Positions 24,986-34,692 are shown, counted from the stretch's first letter. The stretch: DNA of 64,000 bases from Dyadobacter fermentans (GCF_019924045.1 NZ_JAHXBN010000014.1:1-64000); one strand, 5' to 3'. Numbers and translations: made by a program. The notes: generated from the sequence alone by a model not told the origin.

Positions 24986-25876
24986 ATGAAAATAACCATG
25001 AAACGACTGTTTTCAATTTCTATTATCGTGCTGGCAATCGCGGGATGCAGCGGGCCAAAGCAAGAAGAGAGTCCGGAAGCCAGTTTGATGAAAGTCCAGG
25101 CGCCGCCAGATGATCAAAACAAAACGATGGGAGCGATTGACGCAATGCCTGTGAGGGAGGACGGAGAAACGCCGGGAGCGGCAAGCGGACCTGTTACCGA
25201 AAAGAAATTTATCAAAACAGGCCGCATTGAATTCGAAACCGGCGATGCGGAGGCGACGCGTAAAACGATTATGGCCTCCGTGAGGGCAAGCAAGGCCTAT
25301 GTAAGCCGGGACGAGGAGGAGCGTAGGGGCGATGCGGTGAGTTACACCATGGTAGTGCATGTTCCGGCGGCCCGTTTCGAAACATTTCTGGCTTCGGCGA
25401 CAGCGGGAGTGACCGATTTCCGGGAAAAATCCATTTCAAATGAGGATGTAACGGCTCAATATGTGGATACGGAATCGAGGCTTAAAACGAAGAAGGATAT
25501 AGAAAACCGCTATCGTGCATTGCTCGTTAAAGCCAATACGGTGAAGGAAATCCTGGAAATAGAGAGAGAACTCGGCGAAATACGGACGGACATTGAGGCT
25601 ACCGAAGCGCAATTCCGGCAGCTGAAAGGGGACATCAAGTACTCCACGCTGCATATCGTCTTTTACAAACCTATTGACACAACGAACCCATTTCTCACTG
25701 AACTCGCCGGCGCATTCAAGAGCGGTGTAGGGAACCTGCGTGCATTCGCAGTGACGTTAGTGGCGGTATGGCCGTTTGTGTTGTTGGCTATCGGTACAGT
25801 AATGACGGTCAAATGGTGGCGAAAAAGGAGAAAAGCAGCGCTGAAAAAGGAGAAGGCTGAGTTATCATCGGAATAA
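24986..25876 (+). CDS. DUF4349-family lipoprotein
   Basis: A 296-residue lipoprotein (AIAGCSGP, Cys21; the start could also be the ATG at 24998). After a disordered linker comes the DUF4349 domain: KFIKTGRIEFETGD, ASKAYVSRDEEE, VVHVPAARFETFLASA, then a predicted coiled coil (about 175-215: SRLKTKKDIENRY, LEIERELGEIRTDIEATEAQ). A C-terminal transmembrane helix follows (FAVTLVAVWPFVLLAIGTVM) with a basic lysine/arginine-rich tail. The family is widespread and of unknown function. It ends only 6 bases before the end of the convergent gene at 25883. Confidence 0.85.
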   Translation: MKITMKRLFSISIIVLAIAGCSGPKQEESPEASLMKVQAPPDDQNKTMGAIDAMPVREDGETPGAASGPVTEKKFIKTGRIEFETGDAEATRKTIMASVRASKAYVSRDEEERRGDAVSYTMVVHVPAARFETFLASATAGVTDFREKSISNEDVTAQYVDTESRLKTKKDIENRYRALLVKANTVKEILEIERELGEIRTDIEATEAQFRQLKGDIKYSTLHIVFYKPIDTTNPFLTELAGAFKSGVGNLRAFAVTLVAVWPFVLLAIGTVMTVKWWRKRRKAALKKEKAELSSE

Positions 25877-25882
25877 CACTCG

Positions 25883-27226
25883 CTAAAAATTACCCGCGAA
25901 CTGTTTGCCGGTTTTTAAATCTCGTAACCGCACCGATCGTACAGTACCCACACCCGCAAACATGATATCCAGCCCGTAAATGTGCCTTAGCGGCTTCTTG
26001 TATGTGTTTTTATAAACCTCTCTGCCGTTGATCAGCAAAGTTGCCCGGCGGTTCACGACCTTCATGGAGACGGTTCCGCCGGTGGTGAGGTCGGCGCCGA
26101 GGAAGTTGGGGCCTTCCGAACGGCCGTCTTTGCGTAATTCCGAAAATTGCAGTTTACTCCAATGCGCACAGCCCGGTTTCATGACATCCACCATGTGATT
26201 GGACGAATCCCCGAACACCGTCAGACGCACCTGTGAACAGCGCACACCCGGTCGCGGGGGCGAGGCTTTGACGTCGATCAGAAGTTCGAAGTTGTCGCCG
26301 TCGATGCCGGTAAGGTGGGTATTGATGAAATTGACAAAGAAAGTCCGGTTAGTATCGACGCCGGCACGGGCTATTTCCCTGGCGCTGATGCTGTTGTATC
26401 CTTGAGAGAAAAGGCCCGGAGCTTCGATAGGATACACGCGTGTGGTATCGTACATCATGTTTGCAGTGGCAGTCCAGCCGTCGGTATGCAGGAAAACGGG
26501 CACGGTATCCAGCGGCAGCCCGGCCTTTTTCAATATGGCCAGGTAGCGCCCCGGCACTTCATAATAGTTTGAGTAAACGCTGTCCTTGCCGTTCAGGCGT
26601 GTTTTTTCACCATCTCCGAACTCAATGGCATAATCATCGGCGAGGTCGGCCACGTTGCTGAAATTCCGCACCACAAAAACCGCCGAATGGGGGTTGTCTC
26701 CCTCCGGATTTTTACAAAACAGCGTTACCTCCGGCTTATCGTTTTGCCATAAAAGAAATCCCCGCCAGGCTGCAGTGCCGATGATGATCAATCCAAACGC
26801 AGCCATGAAGAGCTTCCTGACCGGCAATTTCCGGGCTTTTGGCTGCTGTGTTGGAACCTCCACCGGCCGGATACTCACAGGCTCGGCCTCGGGCCGCCGG
26901 GGCAGCGGTGCAACCTGCTGCCGCGACTGCGCGAGGGTGAACTGGTCCCAATCGGCAAAGCCCACATATTGCGCCAATGCATCACGCGTCGCTTTCTGAG
27001 GGTAATACCGGGCATCCGTTTTTATTTTTCCGAAAATCCTTTTGAGGGTATTCGGGCTGATCTGCACGTGCGTTTTTTTATAAAGGATGCTGCAAAGCCT
27101 GATGAAATCGCTGTTCGTCCACTCCGAACTGTCGGGCTTGCCATAGGTATCCGCCACGAGTTGACAACAGTGATCGAGGAGGTCTAAAGAGCTCGCCTTG
27201 TCTTGTCCATTCTCCATAATACTCAT
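25883..27226 (-). CDS. Membrane protein with HTH-like head and PKD/lectin-like tail; candidate one-component regulator
   Basis: 447 residues. Residues about 10-95 are helical and resemble a DNA-binding-like domain seen in Cytophagales proteins (FIRLCSILYKKTHVQISPNTLKRIFGKI, YYPQKATRDALAQYVGFADW). A basic linker (ARKLPVRK) precedes a transmembrane helix at about 136-155 (FMAAFGLIIIGTAAWRGFLL). Next is a PKD-like segment (YAIEFGDGEKTRL, YYEVPGRYLAIL), and the last 200 residues are beta-rich and resemble a concanavalin-like sandwich (VRLTVFGDSSNHMVD, GGTVSMKVVNRRATLLINGR). The positive-inside rule puts the head in the cytoplasm and the tail outside. It is divergent from a SusC/SusD operon (177-base gap with repeated TTGTCCA), so regulation of that operon by direct ligand sensing is a reasonable inference. 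Start uncertain between codons 1 and 4. Confidence 0.6.
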   Translation of the reverse strand: MSIMENGQDKASSLDLLDHCCQLVADTYGKPDSSEWTNSDFIRLCSILYKKTHVQISPNTLKRIFGKIKTDARYYPQKATRDALAQYVGFADWDQFTLAQSRQQVAPLPRRPEAEPVSIRPVEVPTQQPKARKLPVRKLFMAAFGLIIIGTAAWRGFLLWQNDKPEVTLFCKNPEGDNPHSAVFVVRNFSNVADLADDYAIEFGDGEKTRLNGKDSVYSNYYEVPGRYLAILKKAGLPLDTVPVFLHTDGWTATANMMYDTTRVYPIEAPGLFSQGYNSISAREIARAGVDTNRTFFVNFINTHLTGIDGDNFELLIDVKASPPRPGVRCSQVRLTVFGDSSNHMVDVMKPGCAHWSKLQFSELRKDGRSEGPNFLGADLTTGGTVSMKVVNRRATLLINGREVYKNTYKKPLRHIYGLDIMFAGVGTVRSVRLRDLKTGKQFAGNF

Positions 27227-27257
27227 ACAATAAACTTCTGTATGTCAGTTTTTTAGG

Positions 27258-27317
27258 TTGTCCATAATTTTGGATAGCGAACTGGCTAAGCGCATTTGAG
27301 AATCCTCGTATTGTCCA
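27258..27317. promoter_or_regulatory. Repeated TTGTCCA sites between the membrane HTH protein and SusC
   Basis: TTGTCCA occurs at 27258-27264 and 27311-27317, each followed by AT-rich sequence with ATTTT. The first copy is part of TCCA-TAATTT-TGGA (27261-27274), an inverted repeat. The second copy lies just upstream of the -7 element at 27322. This is a candidate operator for the divergent membrane regulator. Confidence 0.4.
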
Positions 27318-27321
27318 ATTT

Positions 27322-27329
27322 TATATTTG
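27322..27329 (+). promoter_or_regulatory. -7 promoter element TATATTTG for the SusC/SusD operon
   Basis: A perfect match to TAnnTTTG, 75 bases before the SusC start. A TTTG at 27295-27298 lies upstream with a spacer of 23 bases, somewhat longer than the usual 19. Confidence 0.5.
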
Positions 27330-27403
27330 CTCACTCAAAATTTTTGATCTGTGCAATCCCAGGGCCCCGGGACAGCTTGAAACCCTAAATATTGGAAAAA
27401 AAT

Positions 27404-30400
27404 ATGCGACAAAAAATTCTACTCGGCTGCGCCTTGTTGCTTGCCTCGATGGGACCGCTGCTGGCGCAAGTACGGCAGCTTACGGGAAAAGTGACGGACG
27501 AAGGCGCAAAAGACCTGCCCGGCGTGAGCATTGTGATCAAAGGTACCCAGCGCGGAACGGTTACAGATACCAATGGTGACTATACGCTTGTATTACCCGA
27601 TGGCGAGGCCGTCACCCTCACATTTTCATTTGTAGGTTACCAAAGCCAGGACATTACGCCCGGCTCCCGGACAAAACTGAATGTGACCCTCAAACAAAGT
27701 GATCATGCATTGTCGGAAGTGGTGGTGGTAGGCTACGGCACTCAGAAAAAGAAAGACCTTACCGGCGCCATTTCCTCGATCGGCGCGCGCGACGTGGGTG
27801 GGAGACAGACATTACAGGTGTCGGACGCCCTACAAGGTAGCGTAGCGGGCGTTTCGGTCACACGCAGCAGCGGTGCGCCGGGCTCCGGTTCGAGTATTCT
27901 CATTCGGGGGATCACCACCATCGGCACGAACAGCCCGCTGGTCATCGTCGATGGCGTACCCGTGGCAAGCATTGACAACGTGAATCCGGGCGATGTCGAG
28001 AACATTACCGTGCTGAAAGACGCGGCGTCAGCAGCGATCTACGGCTCGCGCGGGGCGGCCGGGGTGATTCTGGTTACGACCAAACGGGCCAAAAGTGGGC
28101 AGGGGAGCCTTGAATACACTTACGAATATGGCGTGCAACGTGCCACGGCCATGCCCGAATATGTGGGTGTGCAGGATTATATGCGGTATTTCAATGAGCA
28201 GGCCGTGAATGATGGTGCTTCCGCCGGACCATTTGCCGACGCCTACATTGCATCCTATCTCGACAGTAACCGCGTAAATCCCGACCGTTTTCCGAATACC
28301 GATTGGCAAAAGGCCATCCTCACGCGCAAGAGCGCGCCGCGCCAGCGCCACGACCTCGTTTTCACCATGGGCACCGGAAAAATCAAAACAAAAGCATCAT
28401 TGGGATATGCCAGTTCGGGTGCGTTCTATGATAACCGTTCGTACGACCGCTACCTGTTCCGGGTGAATAACGATATGCAGGTAAACGACAAGATAAGCGT
28501 CAACCTCGATGTTTTTTACAAAAGGACGACCAACAAAGGCAATGCCAACGAGCTCCCCAGCAGCGCTTACAACCCGATATACGAAGCGCGCATTATGCCG
28601 CCTATTTACGATGATGTGTATCAAAACGGCAACTTTGCGGTGGGTAAGGACGGCCGTAACCCGCTTGCGCAGATCCGCCAGGGAGGTTTTTCCAGGGGCT
28701 TATACAACCAGATAGGTGGCCGGATGCAGTTCAATTACAAACCAGTGAACGGCCTCACATTGACGGCCTTGGTAGCCCCTGTTTTCGACTTTGATAAAAC
28801 CAAATACTTTTCCAGGCAGATCCGTTTCACCAATGCGGACGGCACTATGGGGACGGTCATGAACCAGGCGCGGACAGTGCTGACCGAGGGCCGGTCGGAG
28901 GGTGTGACGATCAACGGGCAGGTGCTCGCAAACTATGCGAGGGAGTTTAACAATGCCCATTCGATTGATATCCTGGCGGGTTTTGAGGAAAACTACCGCT
29001 CGCTTGAATCGCTGGGCGCGTCGCGCAGCGGGTTTGCATTGACGGGCTTTCCTTACCTCAATTCGGGCTCGACAGAACTGCGCGACAATAGTGGCAGCGC
29101 GAATGAATCGGGCCTGCATTCATTCTTCGGCCGGTTGCAGTACAATTTCAAAAGCAAGTATTTCATTCAGGGAAACCTCCGTTCGGATCTTTCGTCGCGG
29201 TTCGCACCCCAATACCGGAAGGCCATTTACCCGTCGGTTTCGGCTGGCTGGACAGTTTCAGAAGAGCAGTTCCTCAAAAGCACGCGCTGGCTGTCGTTCC
29301 TGAAACTCCGCGGCTCGTGGGGCGAGGCCGGTAACGAGCGGCTGCTCGACAAGGATGGTAACCCGGCCTATTATCCCTACATGGCGACAATCGATTTCTC
29401 TACCGCATTGTTTTATCAGAACGGCGGCGTGGTGCCGCTCACAGGCGGTGCGCAGCAGGTGTATGCGGTTGAAAACATCAGCTGGGAAACCAGCCGGACA
29501 GCGGATGTCGGTCTGGACGCCTCGTTCCTCAACGACCGCCTCACATTGGCGGCCGATTACTACAAAAAGACGACGACCGACATCCTCCTGCCGCTCGATA
29601 TCCCGCTTTATATGGGTTATGACAAACCCAACCAGAATGCGGGAACGCTGAACGTGAGGGGCTGGGAGTTGGAACTAGGCTGGCGGGACCGCATTAATAA
29701 GCTCAATTACTCCGTGTCGGCGAACCTGTCGGATGCGAAATCTACCGTAGGCGATTTGAAGGGTACCGAATTCCGCGGCGACCAGATCGTCCGGAACGGG
29801 AGCCAGTACAACGAATGGTTCGGTTATGTTTCAAATGGGTTATTCCAAACGGTGGACGAAATCAAAGGAGCGCCGGTGCTGAATGTGACTACCAAACCGG
29901 GGGATGTGCGCTACGTGGATGTGAACCAGGACGGCAAGATCACAACCGACGATAAAGTGCTGCTTGGGGGCGCATTGCCGCGTTACCTGTACGGCGGTAA
30001 CCTGCGGGCCGACTATGAGGGATTTGACGTGGGTGTTACGTTTCAGGGCGTTGCCAAAAAGCTGTCACGGCTGAGCTCCGAGGTTACACAGCCATTCGCA
30101 GAGGCATTTGGTAATATGCCGTCGGAAATGGTAGGGAAGTTTTGGAGCAACAACAATACGCCTGATCAGAACCTGAAAGCGACTTATCCAAGGCTTTCGA
30201 GGACATCCAATGCCGCCAACTATGCGCTTTCCGACTACTGGCTGATGAGCGGCGCGTATTTCCGGCTGAAAAACATCACATTGGGCTACACCCTGAAACA
30301 GGACGTGCTGAAAAAGACCGGCGTGCAATCGCTGCGGCTTTACCTTTCGGCCAACGATGTATTCTCGCTCAGCAAATTCCCCAAATACCTCGATCCGGAA

Positions 30401-30463
30401 TCGGGCAGCTATTCATACCCGATCGTCGCCACTTTCATGGCTGGTGCCACCATCCGGTTTTAG
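27404..30463 (+). CDS. SusC/RagA-type TonB-dependent receptor
   Basis: I chose the ATG at 27404 (MRQKILLGCALLLASMGPLLAQ, a clean signal peptide); the upstream TTG only adds four residues. The protein has about 1019 residues: a carboxypeptidase-like domain at about 25-105 (LTGKVTDEGAKDLPGVSIVI, GTVTDTNGDYTLVLP), the segment SEVVVVGYGTQKKKDLTGAI, a plug (GSVAGVSVTRSSGAPGSGSS, VDGVPVASIDNVNPGDVENI) and a barrel. There is no STN domain, unlike the receptor at 17932, so it should not signal through FecR. It is first in an operon with SusD (23-base gap) and a propeller protein. Confidence 0.95.
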   Translation: MRQKILLGCALLLASMGPLLAQVRQLTGKVTDEGAKDLPGVSIVIKGTQRGTVTDTNGDYTLVLPDGEAVTLTFSFVGYQSQDITPGSRTKLNVTLKQSDHALSEVVVVGYGTQKKKDLTGAISSIGARDVGGRQTLQVSDALQGSVAGVSVTRSSGAPGSGSSILIRGITTIGTNSPLVIVDGVPVASIDNVNPGDVENITVLKDAASAAIYGSRGAAGVILVTTKRAKSGQGSLEYTYEYGVQRATAMPEYVGVQDYMRYFNEQAVNDGASAGPFADAYIASYLDSNRVNPDRFPNTDWQKAILTRKSAPRQRHDLVFTMGTGKIKTKASLGYASSGAFYDNRSYDRYLFRVNNDMQVNDKISVNLDVFYKRTTNKGNANELPSSAYNPIYEARIMPPIYDDVYQNGNFAVGKDGRNPLAQIRQGGFSRGLYNQIGGRMQFNYKPVNGLTLTALVAPVFDFDKTKYFSRQIRFTNADGTMGTVMNQARTVLTEGRSEGVTINGQVLANYAREFNNAHSIDILAGFEENYRSLESLGASRSGFALTGFPYLNSGSTELRDNSGSANESGLHSFFGRLQYNFKSKYFIQGNLRSDLSSRFAPQYRKAIYPSVSAGWTVSEEQFLKSTRWLSFLKLRGSWGEAGNERLLDKDGNPAYYPYMATIDFSTALFYQNGGVVPLTGGAQQVYAVENISWETSRTADVGLDASFLNDRLTLAADYYKKTTTDILLPLDIPLYMGYDKPNQNAGTLNVRGWELELGWRDRINKLNYSVSANLSDAKSTVGDLKGTEFRGDQIVRNGSQYNEWFGYVSNGLFQTVDEIKGAPVLNVTTKPGDVRYVDVNQDGKITTDDKVLLGGALPRYLYGGNLRADYEGFDVGVTFQGVAKKLSRLSSEVTQPFAEAFGNMPSEMVGKFWSNNNTPDQNLKATYPRLSRTSNAANYALSDYWLMSGAYFRLKNITLGYTLKQDVLKKTGVQSLRLYLSANDVFSLSKFPKYLDPESGSYSYPIVATFMAGATIRF

Positions 30464-30486
30464 TAACCCTATTTGATTGATAACAC

Positions 30487-32157
30487 ATGAAAAAGACCCT
30501 ATTCCTGATGCTCCTCGCCGGGGCTACGAGTTGCCATACCCTGGATCTCAATCCGCTGTCGGAAGCTTCCACGGGCACATTTTATTCAAACCAGACCGAG
30601 CTGGAACTCGCCGTTAACGATTTGTACCGCCTTGCATTCTGGGGCAACGACAACGAGCTGTTCAGCGATAACGAGTGGCACCGCGGGCAACTGACCAACG
30701 CGGTGATCGGCGGTACGATGAATGCCGACGACGCTGGTGTGCAGACTTTTTGGCTTAATTCCTATAAAGCCATTGCTCGTGTCAACTCGTTTATTGCCAA
30801 CAAAGAGCGCGCCGCTGCCAATACGCCTGCGGCCGTAATGCTGCGCCTGGAAGCGGAAATGCGTTTGATACGGGCTTACCAGTACTCCCGGCTGGTAACT
30901 CATTTCGGCGACGTGCCGCTGCTGACCGACCCGGTCGCATTGGAGGAATCCTACGGCATTGCCCGCAAGAACCAGGCGGAAGTCCTGCAATTTGTATTCG
31001 ACGAGCTCGATTTCGCCATCGCCAACCTGCCCGTTTCCTACGGAGCATCCGAAACGAAGAGGCTGACGAAAGGTGCCGCGCTGGCGATCAAGGCACGCAC
31101 GGCATTGTACACAGGCAAATGGCAGCTCGCCCGCGATGCCGCGAAAGCAGTGATGGACCTGGGCGTTTACGCATTGCACACCAGCTATTCGCAGCTCTTT
31201 TTGAAGGCAGGAGAGACGAGCAAGGAGCTGATCATCAGCGTGCCGCGTGACGAAAAACAGCAGGTTTTTAATGGTGCGGGCTACGTGCAGGACAATATCT
31301 CGCGTAATGCGGGCGGATACGGCGCCCAGCTGCCCACGCGTGACATGATGGATGCCTACGAATGCACGGACGGGAAGCCGATCGACGAGTCGGCACTATA
31401 CGATCCCAAAGCCCCTTTCAAGAACCGCGACCCGCGGCTGACGGCGACCATCGTGGAGTTCAACACCCAATGGCTCGGCTATAATTACATGCCGCATCCG
31501 GATTCCCTAACAGTGTTCAGTTCGAAAGAGAACCGCCGGGTACCCAACAAAGATACCCGCGCCGTGGCCGCATTTGCGAGTTTCACGGGGTTGCTTTGGA
31601 AGAAAGGCATCGACCAGACTTGGCCCGACCGGCTCGTTGAAGACAACGACGCTATTGTGATCCGCTACGCCGAAGTGCTCCTCACGTACGCAGAGGCAAA
31701 AATGGAGCTCGGAGAGATCGATGAAAGTGTTTTGAACACTGTTAACCTTGTTAGGGCGCGTGCGTACGGTGTAAGCGTGGACCAAACCGCGGCTTATCCT
31801 GCTATTACCGTTACCAATGCCGCCGCATTGCGCAAAGTGCTGCGCCGCGAGCGCCGCGTGGAGTTTCCGCGTGAAGGACTGCGCTACATGGACCTGATCC
31901 GCTGGAAGCTGGCCGAAAAGGCATTGTCGACGCCCGTCGTAGGCTTACCCGACCCGGCTGCGCAGAACCGCGCCAAATGGCCCTTCCCGGGTGTTACCCC
32001 GCTCGATGACGACGGCCTGGCTGATTATTCGGGCTTCGGTACGGATGTGAAAGCCCTTTCCCAACGTAGTTTCGACAAATCCCGGCAGTATCTCTGGCCG
32101 ATCCCGGCCGTAGAGCGGCGTGTGAACCCGAACATCACACAGAATGCCGGATATTAA
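30487..32157 (+). CDS. SusD/RagB-family outer-membrane lipoprotein
   Basis: A 556-residue lipoprotein (GATSCHTL, Cys16). Typical SusD sequence: LNPLSEASTGTFYSNQTELELAVNDLYR near the start (shown in the family as the first helix pair), MRLIRAYQYSRLVTHFGDVPLLTD, GAALAIKARTALYTGKW, then the C-terminal domain with VIRYAEVLLTYAEAKMELGE, RRERRVEFPREGLRYMDLIRW and SRQYLWPIPAVERRVNPN. It is the partner of the SusC encoded 23 bases upstream. The following propeller protein gene begins within 31 bases, so three genes form one unit. Confidence 0.94.
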   Translation: MKKTLFLMLLAGATSCHTLDLNPLSEASTGTFYSNQTELELAVNDLYRLAFWGNDNELFSDNEWHRGQLTNAVIGGTMNADDAGVQTFWLNSYKAIARVNSFIANKERAAANTPAAVMLRLEAEMRLIRAYQYSRLVTHFGDVPLLTDPVALEESYGIARKNQAEVLQFVFDELDFAIANLPVSYGASETKRLTKGAALAIKARTALYTGKWQLARDAAKAVMDLGVYALHTSYSQLFLKAGETSKELIISVPRDEKQQVFNGAGYVQDNISRNAGGYGAQLPTRDMMDAYECTDGKPIDESALYDPKAPFKNRDPRLTATIVEFNTQWLGYNYMPHPDSLTVFSSKENRRVPNKDTRAVAAFASFTGLLWKKGIDQTWPDRLVEDNDAIVIRYAEVLLTYAEAKMELGEIDESVLNTVNLVRARAYGVSVDQTAAYPAITVTNAAALRKVLRRERRVEFPREGLRYMDLIRWKLAEKALSTPVVGLPDPAAQNRAKWPFPGVTPLDDDGLADYSGFGTDVKALSQRSFDKSRQYLWPIPAVERRVNPNITQNAGY

Positions 32158-32187
32158 TTCTATATTTTCCAGTTGATTATCAAACCT

Positions 32188-34692
32188 ATGAGTCTTTTGA
32201 TGAAAAGAAATCGTGTATGGGCGTTTGTGGCCGGTTCCGTGATGAGTATCGCTCAGCCGGTGGCGGCGCAAACCCCGAAGCAGCCTTCATATAGCGGCAT
32301 TTACCCCCATTTGGCCATGTACAACAATGAGGGGGAATGCGGTACAGGAGCCGTTGTGCCCTGGGCTGGGAAGCTGTGGGCGATTACCTACGGCCCGCAC
32401 CTGCCATTCGGCTCGTCGGATAAGCTGTACGAGATCAGCGCCGACCTGAAACAGACCGTGCGCCCCGAGAGCATTGGTGGCACACCTGCCAACCGGATGA
32501 TCCACCGGGAAAGCAACCAGCTTTTTATCGGCCCTTACGCCATCGACAGCAGAGGCGAAGTACGCACGATTCCTTATAAAGGCAAGCCGGAGATGGATAT
32601 GCCGGGCCGCCACACCGGCAATGCCCGCCACCTGACCGACCCGGCCGGAAAGATCCTTTATGGAACTATGGAAGAGGGTTTTTATGAAGTGGATGTGAAA
32701 ACACTTAGGCCTAAAATGCTTTACGAGGACGGCAATGTCGATCGTGATAAGGAAACCGACAAGACAACCTATCAAACCAAGGGCTTGCTTCCGGGGACTC
32801 ACGGGAAGGGTTTTTACTCGGGCCAGGGCGTAGCGGTGTACTCCAACAATGGGGAGCCGGGGCGGAAGGCTGAAATTCAGTTCGATATCGAGTCCGGCTC
32901 GTTGTCGGAATGGGACGGAAAAAACTGGAAAGTGGTCCGCCGCAATCAGTTTGTGGAAGTTACGGGTCCAGGCGGTATTTACGGCAACCGTAACCCCGCC
33001 ACCGACCCGATATGGGCTACCGGCTGGGACCACAAATCGGTGCTGGTGGGTGTGCGCGATCAGGGCAAATGGAGCTTCTACCGCCTGCCCAAGGCCAGCC
33101 ACGCCTATGATGGCGCTCACGGCTGGAATACCGAATGGCCGCGCATCCGCGACGTAGGCACCGCGCAGCAGCCCGATTACCTGATGACTATGCACGGCAT
33201 GTTCTGGAAGTTCCCGGGGCAATTCAATTCGCAGAACAGCGGCGGCATTCGTCCGCGCACGGCATACCTGAAAGTGATCGGTGATTTCACCCGCTGGAAC
33301 GAGCGCCTCGTTTTCGGTTGTGATGATTCGGCCCAGCGCGAGTTTTTGAACAAACGCAAAGCCAAGGGTGGGATAGAAGGCCCCGGGCAATCCAATTCCA
33401 ATCTTTGGTTTACACCTCTTAACCTGCCCGACCAGCTTGGTCCTAACTCGGCCGAGGGATCGGTGTGGTTGAGCGAGGCAGTGAAGGCCGGACAAAACTC
33501 AGAGCCCTTCCTCTTTGCCGGGTGGGCGCACCGGGCGGTGTGGATTCGCAACGAGGGCGAGCGAGAAACGGGCTTTGTATTTGAAGTGGATAAAAAGGGG
33601 AATGGAGAATGGTCGGTGCTGAAAACGGTGAAAGTAGGCCCGAATATGGCCCTCAATGCAGATTTCAGCAATGCTGAATCGGGCGAATGGGTACGTGTGC
33701 GGCCCGACAATGCTACCCGGACAACGGTTCATTTTACCTATACTTCCGATGATCGCCGTGCCGGTACGCCGGATGCGATTTTCAAAGGACTTAGCCATGC
33801 CGGTTCGGTGACCAGCCGCGGCGGGCTACTGTATGGCCTGGGAGAAAACCGGAGGGTACTGGGATTGGCTGCGCAGGATTTCAGCGGCGCGAAGCCGGGT
33901 GAGGTCGGATACTATGAGCTCGATCGCAATATGAAGCTCAACCGTCAGGAGGATGCGGCAATGCATTCGTTTATCAAAACCAAATTTGCTATTCCTAAAC
34001 AAGTCGTGACCTTGGATGCCTCATCCGTGCTTGTGGTGGACGACAAAGGCCGACGGTGGCGTCTGCCGCTGGGCAATGAGGCTTTCACAGGCCTCACCAA
34101 CCAGGCCTCGCTGCGCATTTGCCGCGAGGTGGCCACGGAGCGTGATCTTTTCAACTGCCACGGCACATTTTATGAGCTGCCTGCCGAGAATGCCGATGGT
34201 TATGCCAAAATCCGCCCGGTTTCTTCGCACAATCTCCGCATTCATGACTATGCATCCTACCGCGGTTTGCTGGTGATGACGGGGATCGACCCGAAATCGA
34301 TGCAGAACAGCGAGCATATCATTGTTTCAGCTGACAAAAAGGCTGCCGTATGGGCTGGCGCAATCGACGACCTGTGGAAACTAGGCAAACCTGCCGGCCA
34401 CGGCGGCCCCTGGAAAGATACGCAGGTGCAGGCCGGAGCGCATTCGGACCCTTACCTGATTGGTTTTTATGATCAAAAGAGCCTGAAACTTTCCCATAAT
34501 GCGAAGGAAGACGTGACTTTTACGCTCGAAGCCGATCCGGTGGGTAACGGGCCGTGGATGGCCTATAAAACATTCACAGTGAAGCCGGGACAGACAGTCT
34601 CCTTCTCGTTCCCGCAGCATTTCTCCGCCCGCTGGATAAGGTTCAAAACGGATAAGGCTTGCAAGGCCACAGCTTGGCTCGATTACCAATGA
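32188..34692 (+). CDS. Exported beta-propeller-like protein with two duplicated beta modules
   Basis: About 834 residues from the ATG at 32188; the ATG at 32200 (MKRNRVWAFVAG) is also possible and gives a tighter signal peptide ending VAAQ. The body is built of repeated short beta motifs typical of a propeller (GAVVPWAGKLWAITYG, KLYEISADLKQTVRPE, NQLFIGPYAIDSRGEVRTI, KILYGTMEEGFYEVD). Two related segments occur near residues 430-515 and the C-terminus (750-834), each with (E/D)P(F/Y)L, GNGxW, a KT-V stretch and W(V/I)R before an aromatic end, showing an internal duplication of a beta-sandwich module. I do not recognise a named family. Its place behind SusC/SusD suggests a substrate-binding or degrading role outside the cytoplasm. 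Confidence 0.7.
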   Translation: MSLLMKRNRVWAFVAGSVMSIAQPVAAQTPKQPSYSGIYPHLAMYNNEGECGTGAVVPWAGKLWAITYGPHLPFGSSDKLYEISADLKQTVRPESIGGTPANRMIHRESNQLFIGPYAIDSRGEVRTIPYKGKPEMDMPGRHTGNARHLTDPAGKILYGTMEEGFYEVDVKTLRPKMLYEDGNVDRDKETDKTTYQTKGLLPGTHGKGFYSGQGVAVYSNNGEPGRKAEIQFDIESGSLSEWDGKNWKVVRRNQFVEVTGPGGIYGNRNPATDPIWATGWDHKSVLVGVRDQGKWSFYRLPKASHAYDGAHGWNTEWPRIRDVGTAQQPDYLMTMHGMFWKFPGQFNSQNSGGIRPRTAYLKVIGDFTRWNERLVFGCDDSAQREFLNKRKAKGGIEGPGQSNSNLWFTPLNLPDQLGPNSAEGSVWLSEAVKAGQNSEPFLFAGWAHRAVWIRNEGERETGFVFEVDKKGNGEWSVLKTVKVGPNMALNADFSNAESGEWVRVRPDNATRTTVHFTYTSDDRRAGTPDAIFKGLSHAGSVTSRGGLLYGLGENRRVLGLAAQDFSGAKPGEVGYYELDRNMKLNRQEDAAMHSFIKTKFAIPKQVVTLDASSVLVVDDKGRRWRLPLGNEAFTGLTNQASLRICREVATERDLFNCHGTFYELPAENADGYAKIRPVSSHNLRIHDYASYRGLLVMTGIDPKSMQNSEHIIVSADKKAAVWAGAIDDLWKLGKPAGHGGPWKDTQVQAGAHSDPYLIGFYDQKSLKLSHNAKEDVTFTLEADPVGNGPWMAYKTFTVKPGQTVSFSFPQHFSARWIRFKTDKACKATAWLDYQ

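Noticed and set aside
32287..33495. 402-codon minus-strand open frame
   Set aside because: Antisense to the exported propeller protein, no start context or domain.
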